Source: Bog-473 sp963742035 (lineage in GTDB: Bacteria; Actinomycetota; Acidimicrobiia; Acidimicrobiales; RAAP-2). Taken from it: 64,000 nt of DNA. The translations under genes were made by a program, and so were the position numbers. Below, piece after piece: positions 18,491 to 27,762 of the stretch. A model generated the notes under the pieces. It searched no databases. It had not been told where the DNA came from and saw only the letters and a list, made by a program, of their open reading frames with translations. The DNA lies in contig CAVUKH010000013.1 in the NCBI GenBank assembly GCA_963742035.1, positions 186,001 through 250,000 on the forward strand, given 5' to 3'. Position 1 is the first letter of the stretch. Each line of letters begins with the position of its first letter.

Positions 18491-18622
18491 TCAACGTCCC
18501 GGTGTGAGGCGATCAGCTTTCTTGTCTCTCTCGTTTCGTTTCTCCTTCTTTGCTCCCCGTTTCTCCTTGAGAGATTTTCCGGGCTTTTTGGCAGAAGGCT
18601 TCTGAGGTGATCTGTCAGGCAT
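18491..18622 (-). CDS. lysine-rich microprotein, 43 aa
   Basis: ATG 18622 to TGA 18491, with the strong ribosome binding site GGAGGATCCC. The product has about 14 Lys and 8 Arg in 43 residues (MPDRSPQKPSAKKPGKSLKE, then KRGAKKEKRNERDKKADR). It lies 33 bp after the GH130 gene and six bases before the second GT4 gene. Similar short K-rich proteins occur in actinobacteria as unnamed hypotheticals (recollection, not checked). It may bind nucleic acid or an acidic polymer; no fold can be assigned. Confidence 0.75.
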   Translation of the reverse strand: MPDRSPQKPSAKKPGKSLKEKRGAKKEKRNERDKKADRLTPGR

Positions 18623-18655
18623 GGGATCCTCCAATCGCGGGTGGTGGCACGTCGG

Positions 18656-20143
18656 TCAATCGGGCTTGGCACTGAGAGCACCAAGGAGATCTTCAATGGA
18701 TACGACCGCCACGCCGATCGCGGAGTCGCCGATTCCATAGGGAAGGACCAATGCGCCAGCGTGGACGAGAGCCCCGCAGGAATAGACCACATTCGGCACA
18801 TACCCGTCCTGCTCGCCGCGCGTCGGGCTCAGGAGTGGTTGACCCAATCGCCCGATGATTCGAGTGGGGTCTTCGAGATCCAGCAGGATGGCGCCGATGC
18901 TGTACGTTCGCATCGGCCCGACACCATGGGTGAGCACCAGCCACCCCGCTTCCGTTTCGATCGGGGATCCGCAATTTCCGAGCTGAACGACCTCCCAGGA
19001 TCTCGTCGGTGCCTGACAGGCCAGCCCCTCTTCCCAACGGTGCGGGTTGTCGGAATAGACGATGCTGTTTGATTCTCGGTCAGATCGAGACAGGGCAGCG
19101 AACCTTCCGCCGATTCTCCGAGGGAAGAGAGCAAGTCCCTTGTTGGCAGCAGCGGCGCCAACCATCGGTGAAGAAGTGAAGTGTACGAAGTCGCTGGTTT
19201 CGAGCAGTTGCTGGCAGATGTCCGTACCGTTGTAGGCAGTGTAGGAGGCGTAGTACGTGACGTCGGCGTCTGGGTCGAGGAACCGCACGAAGCGGGCGTC
19301 CTCCATTCCCCTCGATTCAGCACTGACGACCGGCAGGAGTACCCGCTCATTCAGCGGGGTTTCGATGTCGAAGCTGGCGCCGTAACTCCGCTCGGCGATC
19401 TTGCGAATCTGACCGATGGTCCTGCGCGCCTGCTTTCGAGTAGCGACGTGGTTCTCAAGGAGCCCAAGTCGCGCCTCCAAATCTGCTGGAGTGAACTCTG
19501 GTCCCAGACGACCCAGGACGTAGTCACCGTCATCCACGCTCGCACGGAGCCGGCGCAGCTCACCTTTGAAGACCTCGGCGTCAAGAAGCATCTCACCTCG
19601 GCGTCCTTTCGTCGCAAAGCGTGGAGCCGGATCAAAACTGATGTCGGCTGAGCCGCTGATCGTGCCGGTCCGAAAGCCGATGGAGGAGCTGTGGCCCTCG
19701 CCGATGGCTCTGACGCTCATCACGAATCGGACATCTTCAGCCAATGTACCGCCTTGGTCGGGGTGCATGACCATGCTCGGATTGCAGAGGGCGGCCCCCT
19801 CGATCGCGAATTCGCTCGTAAAGGTCGCACCGAGGAGGAGTCGTCGGGCGTCGGACAACTGTCGTTCTGGGTTGAGCCGATCCGCGAGCTCGTCGGCGTG
19901 CTGAAAGAAGGTCTCCGTCAGGTCATGATGTCGCGCGCTGAATCGAGCCAAAATATGGTCGAGGCTCTGTTGCACCTCGTCGTCCTTCAGCTCCAAAACG
20001 CGCTGGAGAACGGAATTCGATCGCGACTCCTGCTGATCGAATCCTTCATGGCCGGGGACGAACAAGCGGGCCACCACGCGCGATGAATCGGGAGCCAGGT
20101 GGGCGGGAGAGCGGCGAACCAGGTTCGACTCGAGCAATGTCAT
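18656..20143 (-). CDS. GH130 family glycoside phosphorylase/hydrolase
   Basis: A 495-residue enzyme. After an N-terminal helical extension (about 1-120) comes a five-bladed propeller with FAIEGAALCNPSMVMHPDQ, the catalytic-site motif GMEDARFVRF, YASYTAYNGTDICQQLLETS, LGNCGSPIETEAGWLVLTHG and VVYSCGALVHAGALVLPYGI then GDSAIGVA. GH130 members act on beta-mannosides by phosphorolysis or hydrolysis (family knowledge). Its ATG overlaps the stop of the previous gene by four bases (ATGA), showing translational coupling. The long N-terminal extension resembles the larger two-domain GH130 proteins of actinobacteria. Confidence 0.93.
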   Translation of the reverse strand: MTLLESNLVRRSPAHLAPDSSRVVARLFVPGHEGFDQQESRSNSVLQRVLELKDDEVQQSLDHILARFSARHHDLTETFFQHADELADRLNPERQLSDARRLLLGATFTSEFAIEGAALCNPSMVMHPDQGGTLAEDVRFVMSVRAIGEGHSSSIGFRTGTISGSADISFDPAPRFATKGRRGEMLLDAEVFKGELRRLRASVDDGDYVLGRLGPEFTPADLEARLGLLENHVATRKQARRTIGQIRKIAERSYGASFDIETPLNERVLLPVVSAESRGMEDARFVRFLDPDADVTYYASYTAYNGTDICQQLLETSDFVHFTSSPMVGAAAANKGLALFPRRIGGRFAALSRSDRESNSIVYSDNPHRWEEGLACQAPTRSWEVVQLGNCGSPIETEAGWLVLTHGVGPMRTYSIGAILLDLEDPTRIIGRLGQPLLSPTRGEQDGYVPNVVYSCGALVHAGALVLPYGIGDSAIGVAVVSIEDLLGALSAKPD

Positions 20144-21168
20144 TGGAGGACTCTGGTTGCATTCTGGGCCAGCTGCATCGTCGACATAAATGCAAGAGTC
20201 GACTCGGTTCCCTGGTTGAGATTGGCGCCGGATCTCTGGAGACCGTCAAACCCTCCGCTCGTTTCTGGATCCCACATGATGACGTTGCTGTCATTGTCGC
20301 CGAGAAACCAATTGGTCGCAGCGGTGATCCCATCCGCCCACCGTCGGTCACCGTCGGCGACCAATGCGCGGGCACAGGCATCGGCGAGCGCCGCCACTTC
20401 AATTGGTTGCTGATCGAACCCCGGACCACAGTCGTCGGGGCCGCTTCCACCGACCGGGGTGACGGAGAGATGGCCCAGTCGTGTTTCACGTGCGAGCAAC
20501 CAACCCAGAAGTTCCAGCCCCCGCCGCAGGAGTTCTGGACGATCGAGGACCGTACCGGCTGCAATCATCGCCTCGGGGAGGGTCGCGTTTGCATAGGTGA
20601 GGCGTGCTTCAGGCCATGGCCACCCGGGATATTGACCAGGCGCGACGAGTGAGTCGGCAGCGTCGGACAAGAGGCTCCGGGCGCGCATGTTGTCGGGATG
20701 AGCGTTGAGCACATTCGCCGCGCCGAGCGCAGCGAAGGCCATGGCTCTTGGCCACGGTGACCGCTGGCGCATCGCTCGGTCGAGCCCATCCGTCGACAAG
20801 TCACGTATCAGAGGTTCCTCGCTGAGAGACAGAGCGGTGCCCAACCCCCAGATGGTTCTTCCCCAGCAATCATCGAGCGCCGGGGAATCCTCCCACTCCC
20901 CGCTTCGATTCATCCGATTTCGGCACTTGCCCTGGGCGTCTACGGCGTCGAGAAGGAAGGTCACACTCAGTAGCGACAAAGCACGTGCCGCCGGAGCCGC
21001 GCCCGCCTCGCGGGTCGCAACGACAAGGACGCGGGCCATGTCGTCGGTGCAGTAGCCGTGCTCAGTTCTGGGTGAGCCGAAGAGAGCGTGCTCGAAGGTG
21101 CCTCGCTCGTCGGTCATGGCGAGGAGGTGGTCGAATTTGGGCTCAGGAGCTTCCAGCGGTGGGTTCAC
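20140..21168 (-). CDS. (alpha/alpha)6-barrel-type protein, possible glycosidase or glycosyltransferase partner
   Basis: About 342 residues, helical throughout. Motifs include the early EHGYCTDDMARVLVV, DDCWGRTIWGLG, WPEARLTYANATLPEAMIAA and CGPGFDQQPIEVAALADACA, matching an (alpha/alpha)6 barrel of the kind found in six-hairpin glycosidases. Homologues lie beside GT4/GH130 genes and are often annotated simply as glycosyltransferase (recollection). The start is placed at GTG 21168 because it forms a GTGA overlap with the stop of the upstream GT4 gene; a longer frame from 21237 overlaps that gene by 73 bp with no family-like sequence. Its stop overlaps the next ATG by four bases. Confidence 0.85.
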   Translation of the reverse strand: MNPPLEAPEPKFDHLLAMTDERGTFEHALFGSPRTEHGYCTDDMARVLVVATREAGAAPAARALSLLSVTFLLDAVDAQGKCRNRMNRSGEWEDSPALDDCWGRTIWGLGTALSLSEEPLIRDLSTDGLDRAMRQRSPWPRAMAFAALGAANVLNAHPDNMRARSLLSDAADSLVAPGQYPGWPWPEARLTYANATLPEAMIAAGTVLDRPELLRRGLELLGWLLARETRLGHLSVTPVGGSGPDDCGPGFDQQPIEVAALADACARALVADGDRRWADGITAATNWFLGDNDSNVIMWDPETSGGFDGLQRSGANLNQGTESTLAFMSTMQLAQNATRVLQ

Positions 21169-22328
21169 ACCAATGACAGTCGTTCCGCAAGAAGGCGATC
21201 GGCCAAATGGACGTATTCGCTTGCCACAACTGACCATCCGAGGCGTGGAGCCAAGCGGGAGGCTTCCGCCGCCATACTGGCGGACAGCTCAGGCCTGGTC
21301 AGTACCCTCCTCAGGGCTCTTGCCATTGCATCGGGATCGTCGTGGTCGACGACGATGCCGGCACCGCTTGAGAGCAATTCAACCGCGTGGGGAAACGCAG
21401 TCGCTACCACGGGACGCCCCGAAGCAATGGCGTCGACGAGAACTCCGGACGTGACCTGGTCCCTGGAGTCATACGGCAAGGCGACCACGGTGCTCGACTG
21501 GATCAGGCCCGTGAGCGATACGACATCGCGATAATCGGCGTCGAAGACGACAGAAGAAGAGATCCCGTGCCGCTTCGCCTGCTCCATGCGTTCGCGACGG
21601 TAGGACTCTCCGTGCTCAGCGAGAACTTTGGGGTGGGTCTGGCCCGCCACGAGATACCGCGGCCGCCCAGGGAGATCGTGGAGGGACCGCATGGCGTCAA
21701 TGACTCTTTCGATCCCTTTGCCCGGCCCAATGAGCCCCCAGGTCAAAATCACCGGTCGACCCCGGTCCGGCACCACGCGTGCCCGGGGGATTGCGGCCCC
21801 GTGGGCAATGGTCGTCACTTTGGAGGCGTCCACGTCGAAGCCCTCGCACAGACGAACGTGGGCAGCCTCCGTCATCACCACGACCTGGTCCGCCAAAGCC
21901 ACGATGTCGTTCAGAACAGACCGTTGGTGCGGAGTCGGTTGAGTCAGGACGGTGTGGGCGATGACGATAGACGGCACGTGGAGAGCCCCCAAGATCTCGA
22001 GAACTTCGTCTCCATCGGTGCCCCCGTAGAGGCCATACTCGTGCTGTATCAGCGCAACATCACATTGGTTCAACGCCTCCGAGCTTGCTACCACGGAAGA
22101 TGGTGATCCGTTGATCAACTCGCCAATAACGCGATCGCCTTGCGACTCCTGTCCCCGGGCGTCAAGGACGCGAACAAGACCGACATCGGTGTCGTGCTCA
22201 GACAGTCCGGACGCCAGTGCCGCACTGAACGTGGCCAGGCCACAGGGAGTTGGAGGGTATGAGCTGAGAATCCCGAAAGATCGAGCGCGTCGCTCATGAC
22301 TTTCGATGGACAAATTCGCGACGCGCAC
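21165..22328 (-). CDS. GT4 family glycosyltransferase, first gene of the operon
   Basis: A 387-residue GT-B glycosyltransferase. The N-terminal domain starts FGILSSYPPTPCGLATFSAA (glycine-rich loop), continues with ALIQHEYGLYGG and IVIAHTVL, and the C-terminal domain has LTWGLIGPGKGIERVIDAM, HGAAIPR and VVALPYDSRDQVTSGVLVDA then SGRPVVATAFPHAVELL. The GTG start at 22328 is preceded by GAGGAG with five-base spacing. Its stop overlaps the next start as GTGA. It is the most upstream gene of a six-gene minus-strand operon, so the operon promoter should lie within 22329-22772. Confidence 0.93.
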   Translation of the reverse strand: MRVANLSIESHERRARSFGILSSYPPTPCGLATFSAALASGLSEHDTDVGLVRVLDARGQESQGDRVIGELINGSPSSVVASSEALNQCDVALIQHEYGLYGGTDGDEVLEILGALHVPSIVIAHTVLTQPTPHQRSVLNDIVALADQVVVMTEAAHVRLCEGFDVDASKVTTIAHGAAIPRARVVPDRGRPVILTWGLIGPGKGIERVIDAMRSLHDLPGRPRYLVAGQTHPKVLAEHGESYRRERMEQAKRHGISSSVVFDADYRDVVSLTGLIQSSTVVALPYDSRDQVTSGVLVDAIASGRPVVATAFPHAVELLSSGAGIVVDHDDPDAMARALRRVLTRPELSASMAAEASRLAPRLGWSVVASEYVHLADRLLAERLSLV

Positions 22329-22772
22329 AGCAACTCCTCAAAGAAGCTCGGTCGAGGCGTCGAACCTGCACCGGGTGACGTCAGCCATCGGCCGTCCTGC
22401 CCAAGCGAAGCGACTCTCCCAAGGGGGCGAGAAGGCCATCTTAACGCGGGGACCTCCATATTGAGTTCAGTGGCTTCGTTCTGCGTCTTTATTGCGTTCG
22501 GTGGAAGCTCGGCTCAACCCTTCGGAGACCCCCGGCCCCCGTTGAGTTGAAACTATTGACCGAACCTGGCGTGGAGTTCAGAGGATCAGGGGATCAGCGG
22601 ATCTCTGCCGATCTTGCGCTGCACTCGGCCTTTTGGGCACGAAAGCGCAGCGGTCGGTGGCCGATTCGACTCACTCTGGTCATCGGCGGGCTGATCGAGG
22701 ATCTGGTGACGACCGCCGTGAGGCCGGAGTTCGACCAGTCCCATGCGACGTGCCGTGGGTATCGTCAACAGG
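22329..22772. promoter_or_regulatory. upstream region of the glycan operon, no gene
   Basis: 444 bp between the GH15 gene stop and the first GT4 start, both on the minus strand. It presumably carries the operon promoter. I see no clear palindrome. Open frames here lack motifs. Confidence 0.4.
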
Positions 22773-24653
22773 TCATTTCTGTAGGAGTTCTGCCTCGGAA
22801 ATGGCCCAGGCCGCATTGACGAGCCCGATGTGGCTGAAGGCTTGGGGAAAGTTGCCCAAGAGCTCTCCGCTGGCGGGATCGACCTCCTCGGAGAGCAGGC
22901 CGACGTCGTTGACGAAGGCTACGGCCCGTTCGAAGACGGCGCGGGCGCGTGCCGGCTGTCCGGCCTTGGCCAGGGCCTGGGCCAGCCAGAACGTACACAG
23001 GAGAAATGTGCCCTCTTCGCCGTCGAGCCCGTCGGGGGACTGGTAGCGGTACACCAGTCCTCGTTCATCGGTAAGACGTTCCTCGGTCGCCTTGATCGTG
23101 GACAACACCCTGGGCTCGTCGGCAGGTAGGAAACCGACCAACGGCAGCATCAGATTGGACGCGTCCAGTTCGTCCGAGCCGAAGGACTGGGTGAATGCGT
23201 TGGCCCGGTTACTCCAACCTCTGGTCAAGATCGCCTCGCGGATCTGGACCTGGGTCTGCTTCCATCCCTCGACCCGGTCGGCGGCGTCGAGGGGGTCGGC
23301 CAAGGCCACGGCCCGGTCGAGGGCGACCCAACACATCAGCTTGGAGTACAGGAAGTCGCGGGGCTCGCCCCGCACCTCCCAGATCCCCTGGTCCTTTTCC
23401 TGCCAGCGGCGGGCAGCGGCGTCGGCCAATTGAACGAAGAACCGCTTGGTGGCGGGTGCCAGATCGGGGGGCGCACCCCATTTGTCGGGGTCGGCCATTG
23501 GCCCGACTTTTTGGGACGTGTCGAACACGTGGTCGGACAGGCGGTACACGGCGCTGAGCAACTCGCCGTAGACGTCAAGTTGGCGCTGGTTCCAGGCACC
23601 GTTGCCTACCCGAACCGGGACGGAGTGTCGCCAGCCCTCCAAGTGTGGCAGCTCTCGTTCGGTCAGATCCCGTTCACCGCCGATGCCGAACATGATCTGG
23701 AGGTCGCCGCCCCGGTCGAGTGTGCCCGCCGCGGAGGAGGTCACATAGTTGAAGAACTCATTGGCTTCGTCGGGGCAGGCCGCTACCCAGAGGGCCTGGA
23801 TGGTGAAGGATGCGTCCCGAACCCAGGCGAAGCGGTAATCCCAATTTCGGGTGCCACCCACCACCTCCGGCAGCGAGGTGGTGGCCGCCGCGCAGATCGC
23901 CCCAGTGGGGGAATAGGAGAGCGACTGGAGCACCCGTCCGCTGTGGTGTACCAGGTCTTTCCATGGGCCGACATAGGCCTGGTGGAGTTCCGACCACGAC
24001 TCCCACGCAGACACCGTGTCATCGAGCCGTGCGCCTATCTCGGCTTGGCTCCAGACCTCGGTCGTGTCCGTCTCTGCGCTCGTCGTGTGGTGGAGAGCGA
24101 ACACCGCGCTCTCGCCGCGGTGGAGTTGGAGCCGACCAGAGACCGCCGACTGGTCGACGGTCAGGGGCATTGGAGAAGTGAGGACCACGACGCCGCCAGC
24201 GTCCAGAGAGGCGGTGACACCACCGTCGAAGGCGTGAAGGGGGGCATGGACCAGCCCGTACTCGGGGCGCAAGACGTACTCCAGGGACAATTCGAGTTCT
24301 CCGTCAACGCACGTTGCCCGCCGCAGCAAAAGATGCGGCGCATCCTTGCCGAGCTGATGCCCCCGGTTGCCCTCCCCCATGGCCAGGGCGTCAATCACTG
24401 TGACCGCTCCTGTCGGCGTGCGAAAGGTGGTCTCCAACACCATGGTTCGATCGAGGTAGCGACGAGCGACGTGGGTGGTGTTCGTGGCCCGGATCGACCA
24501 GTGACCTGCCTCGTTGCCCAGGAGGCGACCGAAGATGGACGGGCTGTCGAACCGGGGGAAGCACAGCCAGTCAATCGACCCGTCCCGGCTGACGAGCGCC
24601 GCGCTGTGTCGGTCCGACAGGAGTGCATAGTCGGCTATTGGAGTCGTGCTCAT
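22773..24653 (-). CDS. glycoside hydrolase family 15 (trehalase/glucoamylase type)
   Basis: A 626-residue protein of the GH15 type that is often a trehalase in actinobacteria. It has an N-terminal beta domain (IADYALLSDRHSAALVSRDG, SIDWLCFPRFDSPSIFGRLL) and a catalytic (alpha/alpha)6 barrel with GGTRNWDYRFAWVRDASFTI at about 267-285, WEVRGEPRDFLYSKLMCWVA and the closing GNFPQAFSHIGLVNAAW. The start is ATG 24653 with AGGAGG directly upstream; the longer open frame to 24854 lies in the promoter region. It sits upstream of the GT4/GH130 operon and may supply or recycle glucose from alpha-glucans or trehalose. Confidence 0.95.
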   Translation of the reverse strand: MSTTPIADYALLSDRHSAALVSRDGSIDWLCFPRFDSPSIFGRLLGNEAGHWSIRATNTTHVARRYLDRTMVLETTFRTPTGAVTVIDALAMGEGNRGHQLGKDAPHLLLRRATCVDGELELSLEYVLRPEYGLVHAPLHAFDGGVTASLDAGGVVVLTSPMPLTVDQSAVSGRLQLHRGESAVFALHHTTSAETDTTEVWSQAEIGARLDDTVSAWESWSELHQAYVGPWKDLVHHSGRVLQSLSYSPTGAICAAATTSLPEVVGGTRNWDYRFAWVRDASFTIQALWVAACPDEANEFFNYVTSSAAGTLDRGGDLQIMFGIGGERDLTERELPHLEGWRHSVPVRVGNGAWNQRQLDVYGELLSAVYRLSDHVFDTSQKVGPMADPDKWGAPPDLAPATKRFFVQLADAAARRWQEKDQGIWEVRGEPRDFLYSKLMCWVALDRAVALADPLDAADRVEGWKQTQVQIREAILTRGWSNRANAFTQSFGSDELDASNLMLPLVGFLPADEPRVLSTIKATEERLTDERGLVYRYQSPDGLDGEEGTFLLCTFWLAQALAKAGQPARARAVFERAVAFVNDVGLLSEEVDPASGELLGNFPQAFSHIGLVNAAWAISEAELLQK

Positions 24654-25004
24654 GTGACCTCCTTCGCCTGTGGATCCGCGGGATCGACCAGTGCCCAGTC
24701 CCTGGACCTGGGGTCCCGTTCCCTTGCGGTCCGAGGTACGGGATGTCGGCTGGGGACTCTCAGCGTAGCCAGCACGGGACAACGGAACGCAGGATTCGGC
24801 TCCGGCCACGGATCGCCGACCGCCACGCCCGGGTGGGTTTCGGCCCAGATTCACCAGCCGGGCTGTGCGTGGCCCGAGCGACCGGGTCGTCGACCCAGAG
24901 TCAATGGGAATCGCCCCGTGGCCTCGAAGACGGAGTCATCTTAAGATCAGGCTGGCGCTCCGGGGCGCCACTCTACGTACTGTGACCTATTGAGGAGGTC
25001 TGTG
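24654..25004. promoter_or_regulatory. divergent promoter region
   Basis: 351 bp between the GH15 gene (minus) and the reductase-like gene (plus). Both ribosome binding sites are visible at its ends (AGGAGG and GAGGAGG). No other structure was noted. Confidence 0.4.
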
Positions 25005-25637
25005 ATGACCACCGCAATCATCGGCACCGGCGGGATCGGATCGGCGATCGCCCGCCTGCTCGCCTCAGGCGGCGAGAACCTGCGGCTTTCGAGCGCCGAC
25101 AAGGAGTCGGCGCGAACGCTGGCTGCCCAGGTCGGTCAGGCTCCGGTTGTCGCCGTCGACAACCGCGACGCGTTGCAGGGCGCCGATGCAGTCGTTCTCG
25201 CGCTGCGGTTCGGCATATTGAAGGGTGTCATCGACGAGATTGCCGACCTGCTCACTGAGCGGCTGGTCGTCGTTCCCAGCAATCCGCTCAGCACCGATGC
25301 CCAGGGCAATGTCTCGCGTCTCCTGCCGAAAGGGCAGTCCTCTGGCGAGGTCGTAGCGGAGTGGTTGCCGGCCGGAACCTGCTTGGCCATGGCGTTCGGC
25401 ACCCTCTCGGCTCATCTCTTGGAGTCCGCGAGCAATCGGTCGCCAGAGCCGGCCGTTCTCTTCTACGCGACGGACGACAACCGTGCCGGCGAGGAAGTTG
25501 AGCCATTGATCCGAAAGGCCGGGTTCGAGCCAATGAAGGTAGGCGGGATCAAGCAGACGAGTCGACTCGAGGTAGGTGGCGACCTTCATGATCTTGTGAT
25601 CGGCCCCGTCGAGGCGCGGTCAATGGTCAGGATCTGA
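25005..25637 (+). CDS. NADPH-dependent F420 reductase-like / NAD(P)-binding protein
   Basis: A 210-residue Rossmann protein: TAIIGTGGIGSAIARLLASG supplies the GxGxxG motif, followed by ADAVVLALRFGILKGVIDEI and VVVPSNPLSTD. It matches the Npd/F420-dependent reductase-like family, which includes short proteins that pass hydride between NADP and F420 or act as general dinucleotide-binding reductases. The start is ATG 25005 with GAGGAGG seven bases upstream. An upstream in-frame codon at 24990 overlaps that site and is unlikely. Substrate unknown. Confidence 0.85.
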   Translation: MTTAIIGTGGIGSAIARLLASGGENLRLSSADKESARTLAAQVGQAPVVAVDNRDALQGADAVVLALRFGILKGVIDEIADLLTERLVVVPSNPLSTDAQGNVSRLLPKGQSSGEVVAEWLPAGTCLAMAFGTLSAHLLESASNRSPEPAVLFYATDDNRAGEEVEPLIRKAGFEPMKVGGIKQTSRLEVGGDLHDLVIGPVEARSMVRI

Positions 25638-25747
25638 AGTCTCGGTTCTCGTCAAGGCGGCTGATGCGGACAACTCCAGCCGGAAGGAACCGCTCGGAGA
25701 CGCCAGGGCTTCGTATGCTTCTGCTGTACCAAGGCTTGGAGGACGAA

Positions 25748-26179
25748 ATGAGATTTGAGGGTGTCGTGATCAATGTCGCCGATCTGAACCGATCGATTGA
25801 CTTCTATCGTGAGGTGTTCGGGTTCACGCTGCGGTCCCAAGAGGAGCAATTGGCGGTCGTGGGCGTTTCGGGAACCGACGCATCTCAAGCCATGGTGTTG
25901 CGGGCGTTTGGGAGCAGTCCTATCGGCGGGGCCCGGCACGTCGGACTGCGATCTTTCCTATTGGAGGCCGAGTCGTCCGATCAGTTGGAGCGAATCGCGA
26001 ATGAATTAGATTCCCGAAAACTTCTCGTCGGCCGGCGTGATCATTCCGAGTGGACCGCAGTGGTGGGTCGCGATCCGGACGAGGTTGCCGTGGTCTTGGT
26101 CTGGCACCCTGATGCGACACGCACGACCGACGATGGCTGGAGAATGCTCGATAGTTTTCTCTACGGGATTGGTGAGTAA
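25748..26179 (+). CDS. VOC family (glyoxalase-like) protein
   Basis: A 143-residue vicinal-oxygen-chelate fold protein: MRFEGVVINVADLNRSIDFY then REVFGFTLRSQEE is the first beta-alpha-beta-beta-beta module, and GARHVGLRSFLLEAESSDQL starts the second. The last strand is EVAVVLVWHPDA. The family includes glyoxalases, dioxygenases and resistance proteins, and the metal-binding pattern here does not fix an activity. GGAGG precedes ATG 25748. It lies 110 bp after the reductase-like gene and converges with the membrane protein gene that follows. Confidence 0.85.
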   Translation: MRFEGVVINVADLNRSIDFYREVFGFTLRSQEEQLAVVGVSGTDASQAMVLRAFGSSPIGGARHVGLRSFLLEAESSDQLERIANELDSRKLLVGRRDHSEWTAVVGRDPDEVAVVLVWHPDATRTTDDGWRMLDSFLYGIGE

Positions 26180-26232
26180 GAGTCGTCGGGGTCACGATCG
26201 GATGTTGACCGGGCGTCCGCAGGGCTCGTTCC

Positions 26233-27402
26233 CTAGCGAGACCGCTTGCGCCGGCGCTCCGGAATGACCACCTGCGGACGTCGGTAGACATCTGCGGGTT
26301 CGTTCTTGGGGTTTCGCTGGGGCGGCCGGCGAGGTTCGACTGGCCCAGAGTGGAGATGGCGACGGGGCCCGGACCAGGGCGTCGGTGGGGCAGTGAGTCG
26401 ATCGGCGAGACGATACGCGATGGACTCGTAGTTCACCCGCCAGCCACGGAAATCGGGCCAGGCTTCTTCGGCGCTTCGCTCAGTGCGAAACCCGACCCGT
26501 TCCAACATGTCCACTGCGCTGGCGAACTCTTCATACGTGAGCTGAATGGGGCCTTCGGGGCTCGGATCGGGATCCACCGTCCAACCGAACGTCACGGCGA
26601 TGCGCTGAAGGAGCGTGAATCCCATGCGCAAGCACAGTCGCGCCTGGGATGTCGCGCTGCTGGGAGAAAGGGCAAGATGCATCGCTGCGCCATCGAGTAC
26701 GGCAAGCAACCCAAGCAGCCACGAAAACCAGGGCTCGGGTGACCGAAACAGCAGAAGGATGGGATAGGTCGTGTGGCTCTCCGCGACATCGGCGGCCCAT
26801 GCCTCCCAGGTGGCATAGAGGTCTGGCAACGTATCGGTAATGCCAACGAGCTGGTGACGGGCAAGCAACTCGGGACCCCAGGCGGGAGTGCCGGCTCGGC
26901 TCTCGAGCAATGACACCAGACCCTCCCGGCGGCTGAAAGCACCGTAGAGCGCAGGAAGATAGGCAATCTGAAGCGCCACGATCACGACCCAGGTGGCACC
27001 GACAGCTATATCGATCCCCGTATCGGCAGGACCACCGATGTGAACGGCACCGACGGTGAAAAGAGCGGCGAGTGACTGCAAGAGCCCTTCCGAAAGCGAA
27101 TGCACGGTGGGCATGAGCATCAATCCGAAGCCCAAAACCAGACTCCCTCCCCAAAAGAGCAGCTGGGCGAGCAGAGCGACAGGGGCGGTCGGCGCCAGGA
27201 TCGCATCCTTGCCTTCGTAGGTCTTGGCCAAACGGGAAAACCCGACGAACACCAGGCGGACGAAGCGATTGACGAACAATGTCAGACGTTCGACGCCGGC
27301 GGGTCGCCGGGGGAGGACCATCGTGAAGAGGACCTCGGCCAACGTCACGCACACGATGACGAGACCGAGCACGAACAGGAGCTGATTCACACACGCCTCC
27401 AT
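26233..27402 (-). CDS. membrane protein, ion-channel-like
   Basis: A 389-residue protein with an N-terminal helix (LLFVLGLVIVCVTLAEVLFT), a basic loop, then hydrophobic stretches at about 75-100 (PVALLAQLLFWGGSLVLGFG), 110-130 (LLQSLAALFTVGAVHIGG) and 140-160. The helix - pore-loop-like segment (LAALFTVGAVHIGGPADTG) - helix layout resembles two-helix channel proteins but lacks a TxGxG filter. The soluble C-terminal half ends in an Arg/Pro-rich tail. The start could be ATG 27402 or a codon slightly inside. Function unknown; actinobacterial homologues are usually annotated only as membrane proteins (recollection). Confidence 0.75.
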   Translation of the reverse strand: MEACVNQLLFVLGLVIVCVTLAEVLFTMVLPRRPAGVERLTLFVNRFVRLVFVGFSRLAKTYEGKDAILAPTAPVALLAQLLFWGGSLVLGFGLMLMPTVHSLSEGLLQSLAALFTVGAVHIGGPADTGIDIAVGATWVVIVALQIAYLPALYGAFSRREGLVSLLESRAGTPAWGPELLARHQLVGITDTLPDLYATWEAWAADVAESHTTYPILLLFRSPEPWFSWLLGLLAVLDGAAMHLALSPSSATSQARLCLRMGFTLLQRIAVTFGWTVDPDPSPEGPIQLTYEEFASAVDMLERVGFRTERSAEEAWPDFRGWRVNYESIAYRLADRLTAPPTPWSGPRRHLHSGPVEPRRPPQRNPKNEPADVYRRPQVVIPERRRKRSR

Positions 27403-27762
27403 CGTCCAACCGAGAGCACGCCTCGAGTATTCAGCCAATCCATCCGAGCTGGATCACATGAGTTCAACGATATGCATCACACCGTACGTAGTGCGTGGTC
27501 TGGCTGCGTCATGCGCCAGGTGGAGAGTCTGCGGGACAAGGCTCTGGCCTGAGCGACTTCAGGATCGTCGAGACGTCTCGAGCGGAGAAGACCACCCAAT
27601 AGGAACGAGAGGACCCGTCTCTCAGCTTCAGGGTTCCTCACAATCGTCACCTGTCTGCAAAAGGCTCTGAGCGTTCTCGCCATACCGGACGGTTGAGCAG
27701 TGCGGGCACCAACGGCATGCTCGGATCGACCTGCAGACGGATCTGGCGACGGCGCGCCGGAC
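27403..27762. other. non-coding stretch, about 360 bp
   Basis: Upstream region of the channel-like gene. A 68-codon minus-strand frame at 27477-27683 was considered but has no motif or ribosome binding site. No clear repeat was seen. Confidence 0.35.

Noticed and set aside
27477..27683. A 68-codon minus-strand frame upstream of the channel-like gene
   Set aside because: No ribosome binding site or motif; it could not be separated from chance.
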